64,000 nt of DNA from Undaria pinnatifida (lineage: Eukaryota > Sar > Phaeophyceae > Laminariales > Alariaceae): contig JABAKD010000002.1 of the NCBI GenBank assembly GCA_012845835.1, positions 12,069,120 through 12,133,119 of the forward strand, written 5' to 3'. Each line of letters starts with the position of its first letter. Position 1 is the first letter of the stretch. Under the pieces are notes generated by a model. That model was not told the DNA's origin and did not search any database. It was given only the letters and a program-made list of their open reading frames with translations. Shown one piece after another: positions 1 to 9,207 of this stretch. The position numbers were made by a program, and so were the translations under genes.

Positions 1-990
1 CGACGAGCTTGGCCGGGCAAGAGGCCCTGATAAGGACAATATCGCAATATCACACCCAATTTTTGGAGTTTGGATCTGAAATTTTGACACGTGATTTCGA
101 ACAAGCTGAGCAAGACATTCAAAATCGGATGCAAAAAAAAAATGAAAAAACTGTCTTTCACGGCCGGCCCAAATTTTTTGCTGAAGTTTGAGGCGGAGAA
201 AAGTGCATCGATTTTTTTTTTTTTTTTGCATCTCACTTCTACTTTTTTGTTTAGCTTGATTCAAATCACGTGCCAAAATTTCAAGTCATAACTTCAAAAA
301 TTCAGAGGTCCATGGCTAAGTTTCCACCGAAGTGCCTCTGCATACAAATTTACATATATTTCAGGGATTCATCCATAACTTTCGAACGAAAGTGACCCAT
401 GAAATGAAACGCATATGTCCCTACTCCTCGTCCCAAGATGTACATGCCCAGAAAAATTGAGCCAATTCCATCCACGTTGTATTTCGAGCAATTTTAGAAA
501 AAGCAACACAAACAAATCATGAAAAAAATGCTCAAACTAGGGGACGTGAGTGGCAAACACTTTTTTCGGCACCAACTTGGCAGATTCTTAAGCTGAAGGG
601 CTTAAAATGACCACCGTACCTAGCTGATTACGAGGATATGCTCAGTTTGCAGTGGGTCCCTGTCGTTCAAAAGATATGCCCGACTGACGGACTAGGAGGT
701 TTCTTGGCCCGCCCAGCTCGTAGGTATACCACGTATATATTATACGTGGTACCTATCGCTACGCATACGCACACGTCAGACTCAAGCCAATTGGAAAAAA
801 TGTGTATGTGCTCATAAATGATATGGATATGTCGGCAACTCCCCTTAGTACCAGCTATTAATAGTACCAGGGCCAACAAGGGGATGCGAAGACTTTCAGT
901 CTCTCATGATTTAATCAATCTATGAACGGAAATATAAAACCCATTTTTATGGGGGACAAAATGTCACGGCTGTGGAACGCACTTTTCAGC
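1..990. other. Noncoding flank without recognised features
   Basis: AT-rich sequence with A and T runs. Only short open frames are present and none has protein-like content or splice context. A short TATATTATACGTGGTACC palindrome-rich spot lies at about 725-755. Confidence 0.5.
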
Positions 991-999
991 CTTTTTCTT

Positions 1000-1150
1000 T
1001 ATGTGATGTACCAGGTACGGACAAAGCGCAACAGGCGCCCAAATATCGGAGGTGTCTCATGTTAAGAGTAGGAACGGTGCTCCGCCTTGAAAGGGACGTG
1101 TGGTCATTGGTCAAATGACTATTAATAAGGCAAGCAACAAACGAGTACCA
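1000..1150 (+). repeat. Dispersed repeat family E, copy 1
   Basis: Matches 6970-7115, 34890-35030 and in part 40375-40447. Shared parts include GAGGTGTCTC, AGTAGGAACGGTGCTCCG, TGGTCAATGGTCAAA and the end GCAAGCAACAAATGAGTAC. Like the other copies it is followed by a C-rich stretch (ACCACCCCAGACCCCCC). Confidence 0.7.
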
Positions 1151-2459
1151 CCCCAGACCCCCCAACCAAGCTTGGGCGGATGCTGCCATGTGAGTTTTGT
1201 GGTCATTTTCTTCCCGTCATGTCCCAAAGATCTAGCACATGTTTTTAGGGCTGTACTTTGTACATATAAATTCTGCACATCATCTGACAACGGAAGATAG
1301 AGGATCTACTGTAAAGGATGTAGGTGATATAGATGATCGTGATCTGTCCGAATTGTTTTAATCTCCTTCCTACATTATTTGTGATGCATTGTCTCTGTTT
1401 CGACGCATGCTACGTTAACCCTTTTAGCGCCGCACTCCTGACATGGAGGACTAAACACTTGGAGTTAGACTAGAATAGTTCTTAGAGTTGGAAATGGGTC
1501 AAGGGTGCCCCTATTATTATTTTAGGCCGCTCGTGTGAAGAGCTTTCTACCCGTCCCCAAAACCTTACTGGCTTTGAGAAAAAAAACGAAGGGTAACCCT
1601 TACGGACAAGCCTACGAGTTACTAACAGGTATACAACGATCAAAATCCATGGTGTGGAAACGGTATTCCACTTGTTTTGGGCACTTTTGTCAGACTAATT
1701 AATGTATTGGATGCAATTGATTGGTATCATATCGGCAGTCAGAAACGTTTTGGCCGAAGAGTGGTACCTACCGCTATTTTATGTAACTAATTCAAATACG
1801 TCAGCTGTGAGTTCGATAAAGTTAGAGGGTCGATACTCATCTTTGCAACCTGCGCCACTGTACAGCGCGTCTCTCGTGGTTTGTGACCAGAGCTTGTACA
1901 GTACCGGCCCCTCATTATAACAACCCAAGATAGTGGGGTTACGGTGGGTTTCTTATTTCAGGAAGGCTGTGTCCTACGCTAGCTTCAGTATTTATCATTT
2001 CTCCTCATTTTTAGACCGAGTTTCTTGTGGGGCTCTTTGGTATGAGAGAGAGAGGGTCGGGACGGTAGTTTATGTCTCTACGATGAAGAACCGGCACGGA
2101 CACTGGCACAATGTGCTCGATATCAATGGGTGGAAATATATATTTGTCTCGTATGTTTTAAATGCTTTTGGGACTTGAGGTAAAAAACATCAAGGTAGAT
2201 GGCGTTTATAGCAACGGAGCGAAGAAATGACCGTTGCATCAACGGCTACACTGAAGCCCAGGCTGCTTGGTTCGTCGAGTTTTCTAACCAACATCAGTGC
2301 AAGGAGATGGAGGTGGTACGGCACACCCACAGCAGCACACTACCGCATAGTATGCCACGCAAGACAACACACCCTCCTTTGACGAATTACAACGCCGATT
2401 TTCTTCAAAATAGGGGGTTCGCAGAAAAAGCGAAGATGGTGGGTTTGGAAAGGGGTTGT

Positions 2460-2509
2460 AAACATCTTGTCAAGATGTTTCCGGTCGTAAACATCTTGTC
2501 AAGATGTTT
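2460..2509. repeat. Two copies of a 21-bp palindrome
   Basis: AAACATCTTGTCAAGATGTT plus T occurs at 2460-2480 and 2489-2509, separated by CGGTCGT-type spacer. Each is palindromic apart from the central base pair. Confidence 0.85.
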
Positions 2510-2514
2510 CCATA

Positions 2515-2660
2515 CACGCGTCGCTTGGCTTTTTTTCTTTTTTTTTCATCCTCCGGCGGATGGGGTCGGAAAATAAAGCTCAAGCTCACCACACTTCCAT
2601 GTATTTTCGTACGCGTCGTGTGTCGATTTAACTCAGTTGCTTTCGCAACCCAACGCTAGC
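2515..2660 (+). repeat. Dispersed repeat family H, copy 1
   Basis: The order CATCCTCCGGCGGATGGGG, AATAAAGCTCAAGCTCACCA, TACGCGTCGTGTGTCGATTT and CAGTTGCTTTCGCAACCCAA is repeated at 17415-17540 and, more diverged, at 44540-44645. Shorter parts occur at 47760 and 48125. Confidence 0.75.
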
Positions 2661-3639
2661 TGGCGCACCCTTCGGATCCCACTGTAGCGATAGTGTGGGC
2701 TGTCCCTATCAGTGGTCCTCGTTACAACCCCGGCAGTCGCTTGGCGTTTGCACTTCCCTCCTTTGTCGAAAACATGACCGTGGAAAATCGTCCGACGGGG
2801 GTCGGGGTGTATTTTCTCGCGTTCATACGGTAGTCGCGCAGGTGCGCTACACGGTTGATATCACCGCGCTTTTCGTTGTTTTTGGGAGCTATACCTGGGT
2901 CTCAAAAGAGTCAACGTAAAAAAGAACACACGCTGAGACTTTTCTCTCAAGCAAAAGGCGCATGGACCAAGTTACGCCGCCGCACTTTCGTAAGCTGGTC
3001 TCTAATGCTGGTCCTGGTACAGTTGTGAGTCGTACCGTTTTTTTTTTGCATGTTGGTATCGTTTTTTTATAATATTTCCTTGTTAACGTTCTTGCGCGAC
3101 GGATAATATTAACACACATAGGAGTCATCATACACATTAAATGGATGATAGATCTGAGAAAACGAGCGGTCGGTGTATCACGCAGCCTGCAAAGCTGAGT
3201 ATCGACCCTAAATTTGTCGAACTCACAGCTGACGTATTTACAATAGTTCTATAAAATATTATGAAGGGATAAGAATAAGGAAAGGGTTGCATCGGAGCGG
3301 AGCGAAAGAGAAGGTACCCTCCGACACGTAGAATTGAAACCCAAGGACGAACGCGACGAACGTTACATATTGTCTGTCATACAAGATCTCCCTTCGGAGT
3401 GGGCTCATGAGAGCACAGCGGATGGGGGTGATGCAAGACGAAAGCAAACAGTGATATAGATTTGAAACGCCTCTTTTCCCGCAACAACCCGCTGCCGAAA
3501 CACAGCGCGAACCACTTCCTGTACGAACGCATACGGATGTTCAGCCCGTGTCAACACTGCTGAGCGGCGCACCCAGCCCCTAAGTAGTATGACGATATTA
3601 TGTTAAACTAAAAAAAAATATATAATTGAAAAACAGTTT

Positions 3640-4148
3640 TCAGTCATGGATCGCTATCATTATTATTGTGCGCGTTCGAAGGTGACAGAGTGCAGCAGTG
3701 AAGGGAATTGGCGTGGAAAAGAACAGTGAGAATGTTTGGCTGGTGAGGGTCAGCCGGCGGTGGGTAATTTGTTCCAGCGACCCGGACTTCTATGGTCACC
3801 CCGTATAGTATCTCGGCGGCCGCTACCCCTGCAAAACACACCACCAACAGTTCCGGCCCCAGATTTTGCATACAGAACCGGGTGCTCCTGTACGGACGCT
3901 CGTGTCAACACAGCTGCGCATAGCTGTGCCTTACAGCTGTGCCTTACAGCAGTGCTCGTAGCTGGCATATGACGATTTTCTGTTGAACTATGACTTTTTT
4001 TTGTTCAACTGCTTCTGTCGTTGTGGCATATGTATGCGATTTTTTGTTGTTGACGGTGCAGCTCCCATGCAAGACACAGCAATAGCAACCCCGGCCCCTC
4101 TCCCGCGGCCCCAGATATACAGAAGAACCGGCTGCTCCTGTACGGACG
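3640..4148 (+). repeat. CAG/CTG-rich low-complexity region
   Basis: Short imperfect repeats built on ACGGACGCTCGTGTCAACA and AGCTGTGCC motifs, leading into the large tandem duplication. No gene is supported. Confidence 0.5.
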
Positions 4149-4996
4149 CCTGTTACAGCAGCTGTGCCTGCTCTCAGTGCAGTGTGCTCAAAACGTGTTA
4201 TTGTTCTAAATTACTGCTGCTGCAACTGCCGACAGCTGCTGCTGACGTGTTTTTTTTTGTGCAAAACACAGCAGCACAGCAACAGCAGTGCTGAACTGGT
4301 GGCCCTGTACAGACGCCCGTGTCAACATAGCTGTGCAGGTCTGCTCCTCTCAGCAGTGTGTAGGCCTGTGCCTCTCGGCAGTGTGCTTAGCTCTAGCTAG
4401 GGGCATTTTTTGTTCAACTATACTCGTACCCTGCTGGAGTTGCTGTAAACGTGTTCAACCAAAAGAGGCAGCTGCTGTTTTTCTGACGTGTTTTTGGACT
4501 GTTGAGCCAACAGCCCGCCAACAGCCCGCCGACAGCCCACGGAAGCGGAAAGAAAAATGACAGTCCTGCGCCAGATTTTGGTATATAGCCTGTTACAGCA
4601 GCTGTTCCTGCTCTCAGTGCAGTGTGCTCAAAACGTGTTATTGTTCTAAATTACTGCTGCTGCAACTGCCGACAGCTGCTGCTGACGTAGCACAGCAACA
4701 GCAGTGCTGAACTGGTGGCCCTGTACAGACGCCCGTGTCAACATAGCTGTGCAGGTCTGCTCCTCTCAGCAGTGTGTAGGCCTGTGCCTCTCGGCAGTGT
4801 GCTTAGCTCTAGCTAGGGGCATTTTTTGTTCAACTATACCCTGCTGGAGTTGCTGTAAACGTGTTCAACCAAAAGAGGCGGCTGCTGTTTTTCTGACGTG
4901 TTTTTGGACTGTTGAGCCAACAGCCCGCCAACAGCCCGCCGACAGCCCACGGAAGCGGAAAAAAAATGACAGTCCTGCGCCAGATTTTGTATATAG
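4149..4996 (+). repeat. Recent tandem duplication of about 440 bp
   Basis: The unit starting CCTGTTACAGCAGCTG occurs at 4149-4588 and 4589-4996 and is nearly identical, apart from a loss of about 30 bases in copy two. Open frames running through it reflect CAG/CTG content, not a protein family. Confidence 0.9.
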
Positions 4997-5203
4997 ACAT
5001 ACGGACGAGGCCTTCCCTCGCGTCGGAGAGAGGGGACTTCTTAAGGGTGTGTCTACAAAAGTAACATATATACCCGGGTATTCGCTCCGAGTGATTCTGA
5101 CCTTCAAAAAAAACAAAAATTGGCGGAACGTAGCAACGCGTCCATGGCGGTGCATAACACGCAGCAGCAAACACTTAACGCTCTAGACTGTGAAGATATA
5201 TGG

Positions 5204-5470
5204 ACGCGTGCTACGATAGAGGTTTCAAGATATAACGCTTTTTGGCGACACCGTTTCCTGGATGACGGGGCTCCTTAACGCCTTTACAACTGAAAACCCG
5301 TTTTTGGCGACAAACTACTTGAAAGTAGTACAGAGAGGGTTCTGGGGCTCTAAAGGGGTTATAACCCAAACTCGTCGGACTGCCATTCTTGTTATGAATA
5401 TTGTTTTATATCTATGACTAAGTCGTGGGTTTGTCCATCGGGTTTGCTCTTTCGAGTTTACTACGAATTA
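5204..5470 (+). mobile_element. MITE-1 left part
   Basis: Begins ACGCGTGCTACGATAGAGGT, followed by the family signatures CTGGATGACGGGGCTCCTTA and later CTCGTCGGACTGCCATTCTT. The matching right end was not found. Confidence 0.65.
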
Positions 5471-5631
5471 ACAAATGCTTTTTGGGTGAGATGCAAGTAT
5501 GGAGTTCCTAAAAAGTGAAGAGCCGGAAGAAGAAAAATGGCGCACGTTTACGGTAGAACATGTCTATGCTAGCTATGCTAGCCGGTCGCGCGAGTGGCTC
5601 CGAGCCGTTGATGAACGAGAGTCTTCAATGT

Positions 5632-5815
5632 GACCCCCCTGCTGGAAGAATGCGGTTCACCCTTCATGCGACTCGCCGAACACCTCACGGCGCTTCGCGC
5701 TTGGTGCAAGCAATGTCTGCCTGGTTGGTGAAAACCCGACGTGCTCCGGCCCGGCATAGTAGGGATGCGAAGGTCTATGATCATACGACTACGGCCATGC
5801 ACAAATCGTGTACCC
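5632..5815 (+). repeat. Family A repeat, 3' part
   Basis: Matches 29940-30112 (+) and 36230-36400 (-): CACCCTTCATGCGACTCGCC, TGGTGCAAGCAATGTCTGCC, CGGCATAGTAGGGATGCGA and ACGGCCATGCACAAA. The repeat ends where a C-rich tract begins. Confidence 0.85.
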
Positions 5816-5879
5816 CCTCCCCCCCCCCCTACTGTACAGTATAGCTTGGATTTTTTTTTTTTTTTCTTCACACACATCT

Positions 5880-6158
5880 ACATTCCAGCTTCTGGACAAG
5901 CCGTGGACACAGGTGTCGTCCCTTCTCCCCCCCAGTTCTTGCGTACAATTTTTATCGCGCATGAGGTTCAGCAATCCCACTGCTCGTCGATTTTTCATCG
6001 AGTGTTGCTAACTCATGCTCTCGCGCTTTCCGCAAGTCATTTCGTGCACAAGAAAAAGTCCCCACGAATTTATACGAGTATGCACTCGGGGGGATTCGAA
6101 CTCACGAAACTGACCTATACCAGGCTCGAGGATAACCTGATACGCCACCAGGGCGACC
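5880..6158 (-). mobile_element. tRNA-derived SINE, copy 1
   Basis: On the minus strand an A-box-like TGGCGTATCAGG (6136-6147) and a B-box GAGTTCGAATCCC (6091-6103) lie about 33 bp apart, as in a tRNA gene. The body then includes TTTTTCTTGTGCACGAA, AGCGCGAGAGCATG and GAGCAGTGGGATTGCTGAAC, and the tail CCACGGCTTGTCCAGAAGCT. The same body follows a tRNA-like head at 41172-41450. The head is too diverged to be a working tRNA. Confidence 0.75.
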
Positions 6159-6189
6159 ATTGCACCTACCCGAGTACTCTCATAACAAC

Positions 6190-6360
6190 CAGGTTTTTTA
6201 GTACCCGGGCACCCCCGGGTATGTACCAGGTACCCAATGTAAGCACGTCTTTGATTGTTCCCGGGTATATACCAGGTACCCGTCCTAGCAAGGTCCTTGA
6301 TGTACCCAGGTATATAAATACTAGGTACCCGTCTAAGCACGTCCTTGATTGTGTCCAATT
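6190..6360 (+). repeat. Minisatellite, about 56-bp unit
   Basis: About three units of CCCGGGTATATACCAGGTAC followed by AGCACGTCCTTGATTG. It contains the CCCGGGTA and TACCAGGTA palindromes that recur elsewhere in the window. Confidence 0.8.
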
Positions 6361-6849
6361 TTTCTCGATCTTCGTCTTTGAGGACCCGTTTGTGCCGTGT
6401 CGACAGTTCTTATTTTTAGGTGATGTGGCATGAAAGAGTAGAAACAAACGCCTCCCGCTCTCGGTGCTACCGGTACCACCCTTCCCTTCCTTCACGCTCC
6501 TTTCGCTTTGCTCGCAATACTGGCCAATCTCTCGAACTGGCAAAGGCTGGCTCGGGGAGGCTATATATGGCTATACGAAGTATATACGTATATCGTTCAC
6601 CGAGCCGTCGTTTTTTTATCTCTATTATTTTTCTCATGCCATCTATTATCTTCGCACTTTTTAATTCCCCTTCTCCCTTCCAAGTCGTATCTCAGACCCG
6701 GGGTAACGAAGCAGGCTTTTCTCCATCCCATCCCACTGCGGTAAACGCCTTCATTTTTTATCGCGAGGGGGGTAAAGCGCTTTTTTCCCTCGTCGACTCG
6801 CGTCGAATTTTGCGTACACACGCCAGGCGCTGTCCGCAGTCGATTTGGT

Positions 6850-7115
6850 TTGAAAAGAAGAACCCGATGGCAGGGATCTTTGGTAGACTAGAGAGTAGCG
6901 AGAAAACGATCGCTATCCTAGGAGATGGATGGTGGCCGCAGACGGCGAAACAGGACGGGGGAAGGATAAGCAAACATTTTCTATGTAGTATACCAGGTAT
7001 GGAAGAAGCGCAATGAGCGACTGAATGTTGGAGGTGTCTCCAGTAGGAGTAGGAACGGTGCTCCGTCTCGAAAGGGATGCGTGGTCAATGGTCAAACGAC
7101 TAAGGCAAGCAACAA
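6850..7115 (+). repeat. Family E repeat, copy 2 (longest with 34795-35030)
   Basis: Starts about TTTGGTAGACTAGAGAGTAG, passes GCTATCCTAGGAGATGGATG and GGCCGCAGACGGCGAAAC, and ends GCAAGCAACAAATTAGTAC. The 34795-35030 copy matches throughout. The open frame 6420-7016 crossing its edge is not considered a gene. Confidence 0.75.
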
Positions 7116-7740
7116 ATTAGTACGCACCCATGGCAGGAATGGACACGGTCAAATGTTTGCTACCAGGTACTGTCTTACTGAGAATGTGGAATACAGGCAT
7201 CAACCTTGTAGCGACCCAAACACCCTGTAACACGCGAGATCGAAGCATCACACGCAACTTGCAAGATATGAGTTTCGACGATATCCTCGACCTCGAAGCT
7301 GACGTGTACCTTCTGTTTTTATTAAGCATGACGAGTGCAATATTAACCGAAACCCCTACCGCGTGGGAAATTTCGAAATTTCTCGGTCGAACTCGCAGCT
7401 GACGTAGTTCGAGTTGTAAATATTATATTTGGAATAGTTTTACGAAACAAATCACTTTTACTTCAGCTAAATGATCACCTATTAGTACTACGTGTTTACA
7501 AGTAATGGGCTTGCCCCTTGGAGGTTGTATCAACATGATTGTTACATCATCACCCTTTGTCGTATTATACGCTATCCGTAACCCTGACCGCCTCAAATTT
7601 TTCGAAATTGCTCAGTCAAACCTACAACTACTAGCGCACAAATACTTCGGTAAAATTGTCCTGACCACCCTGGCAACGTCCGGACGAGTCATACATCTTC
7701 AAAGAGTGGTCGTGCGTGCGTAACAACGCGCGGCCGAAGT

Positions 7741-8526
7741 ATCACACAGCTTGCAAAGGTGTGTATCGACCCTTGAATTGATCGAACGCACAACCGACGT
7801 ATTTGATAAAATCATAGTTTGGTCGAATTCTTGAAGTAGTTTTTGTAACACATTGTCCATTTTGGATCATTGTTTCCGTCGAAACGGTTGCCGGTGCGCG
7901 TTTTTGAGTGTTAATGCCGAAAAATTGTGGTTGCCCCCTGAGCCCGTCTTGACCAAAATGTTGAAATATTCTCGACTTCAAGCCCTAACCCTGTATCCCT
8001 GGTCGCCAACCGTAACCCTGACCGCCTGCGGTTTTTCTCGGAAGGAAGCTGCCATGAGTTACAACATAAGGTCATTGCTTTTGTGGACATATCAGCCATT
8101 GTTATGTAATTAAAAGGGCACGCCAGCTATGATATCTTGAATTTCGTCGAAACCCACCCTTGTCGGTCGCGTGAAGAAGTAAGAAACCCAGCCTTGACCA
8201 GCTTCCTTGCCTGCTACCTATACTCGTATATCATTGATGCTGTGCTGAATGAAATCTTGCTGTTTTCCGCAAACTTTTCTGAAACTTGCAGTAACTTTTT
8301 TGTGTTGCCCTGGGCAAAACGGTGCTGGCGGGGTTTGCCATGAAGACTCACCCCTTCCCTGATGACAAAGTGTTTTTTTCACAGAACAATATGACCCCTC
8401 CCATTATGAAAAAAATCCCCCACATAGTATATTACAAGTACCAACAACGCAGCTTGCAAAGATGAGTATTGACCCGAAATTCGTCGAACTCACGGCTGAC
8501 GTCCTTGAAATATTTTTATAAAAAAA
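7741..8526 (+). repeat. Family G solo arms (7741-7801 and 8440-8526)
   Basis: Both read GCTTGCAAAGATGAGTAT, CGAACTCACGGCTGACGT. The 8440-8526 copy is a nearly exact reverse complement of 21475-21563 over about 88 bp. Sequence between them includes two short CCGTAACCCTGACCGCCT motifs (7574 and 8009) and no gene. Confidence 0.75.
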
Positions 8527-8960
8527 AAAAAAGTCAGCCAGGACTTGCTTCCCTACATATTACTGTGTTGAATATGAAACCAGGCTGGACCATAATTCTT
8601 GTTTCTTACTGCGTCGAATAAGAAATCCAGCCTGCACCAGCTTTCCTATGAAATTATTGTTTGGTCACGATAAGAAACCCCGCCTGGACCAGCTTTCCTA
8701 TGTATTCCTATGTTGTACTATTAACAGACGTCCTGTACTGTACACAAGTTATGATGGTGTAGAACACACTCTTTCCCAAGTCAAGAATTCTAGCCTGGAT
8801 CAGCTTTCCTACTCCTTCGTCAATTTAAGAACCCAGCCTGAACCAGTTTTCCCATCCGTTTCTATTAATTGGTGTCCTGCCCTCTACTGATGCTAATATG
8901 GAATGCACCTTTTCCCGATTAAGAAATCGATTTCCTGTTTCTTGCTGGGTCGGATAAGAA
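8150..8960 (+). repeat. Degenerate tandem repeat upstream of the VAMP7-like gene
   Basis: Six to seven irregular units with core AAGAAACCCAGCCTGGACCA and GCTTTCCTATG (8176, 8570, 8620, 8672, 8783, 8826, 8955). The first unit has GTAAGAAA, which resembles a splice donor, so these could be echoes of the missing first exon's donor, but no start codon fits. Confidence 0.6.
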
Positions 8961-9070
8961 ACCTAGCCTTCACCTTATGTCCTGTTTCTTATGTCGTACT
9001 TGTCCTGTGCTGCACTGCTGCTGCTGCTGCTTCTGCTGCTGCTTTCCGCGCTCTTTTCTGGCCCTTGCAG

Positions 9071-9207
9071 CTATATTCGTTGGTAGCCCGGGGAAAAACT
9101 GTGCTGGCGGAATTTACGTTTACGACGGGAAATTTTCCCACGATCACGCGGGTGTTGCTGGGCAAAATACCTCCGGAGGACAGCAAGATGTCTTACGTCT
9201 ACGACCA
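9071..9207 (+). CDS. VAMP7: VAMP7-like exon a: N-terminal half of longin domain
   Basis: Acceptor CCCTTGCAG ends at 9070. The 45 codons run from LYSLVARGKTV to SYVYD, then CA of a split Gln codon. The donor is CCA|GTTGAG at 9208. The residues match the start of VAMP7 longin domains, which normally read M-x-x-LYS or LFA, so only two to five residues are missing upstream. The reading frame stays open upstream through a CTG-rich pyrimidine tract, which looks like an intron end rather than coding sequence. Confidence 0.85.

Larger units (their letters stand above)
1794..3239. mobile_element. Inverted-repeat element with ACGTCAGC ends (family G)
   Basis: The left arm 1794-1854 (AAATACGTCAGCTGTGAGTT ... 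CTTTGCAACCTGCG) is the reverse complement, with some mismatches, of the right arm 3181-3239. The arms are about 60 bp and enclose about 1.3 kb without a transposase. Solo copies of the arm occur at 7741-7801, 8440-8526, 17645-17710 and 21475-21563. No target duplication was seen. It is probably a non-autonomous DNA transposon. Confidence 0.6.

Noticed and set aside
4288-5186. Cys-rich open frames in the tandem duplication
   Set aside because: They follow the CAG/CTG-rich duplicated DNA, differ between the copies by frame, and have no homology or splice context.
6091-6158. Functional minus-strand tRNA gene
   Set aside because: A and B boxes are present, but the acceptor stem and anticodon arm do not pair, and the sequence continues into a repeated SINE body.
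6420-7016. 198-codon + strand open frame
   Set aside because: It crosses the edge of a dispersed repeat, has no protein-like pattern, and its end lies in family E, which is noncoding elsewhere.
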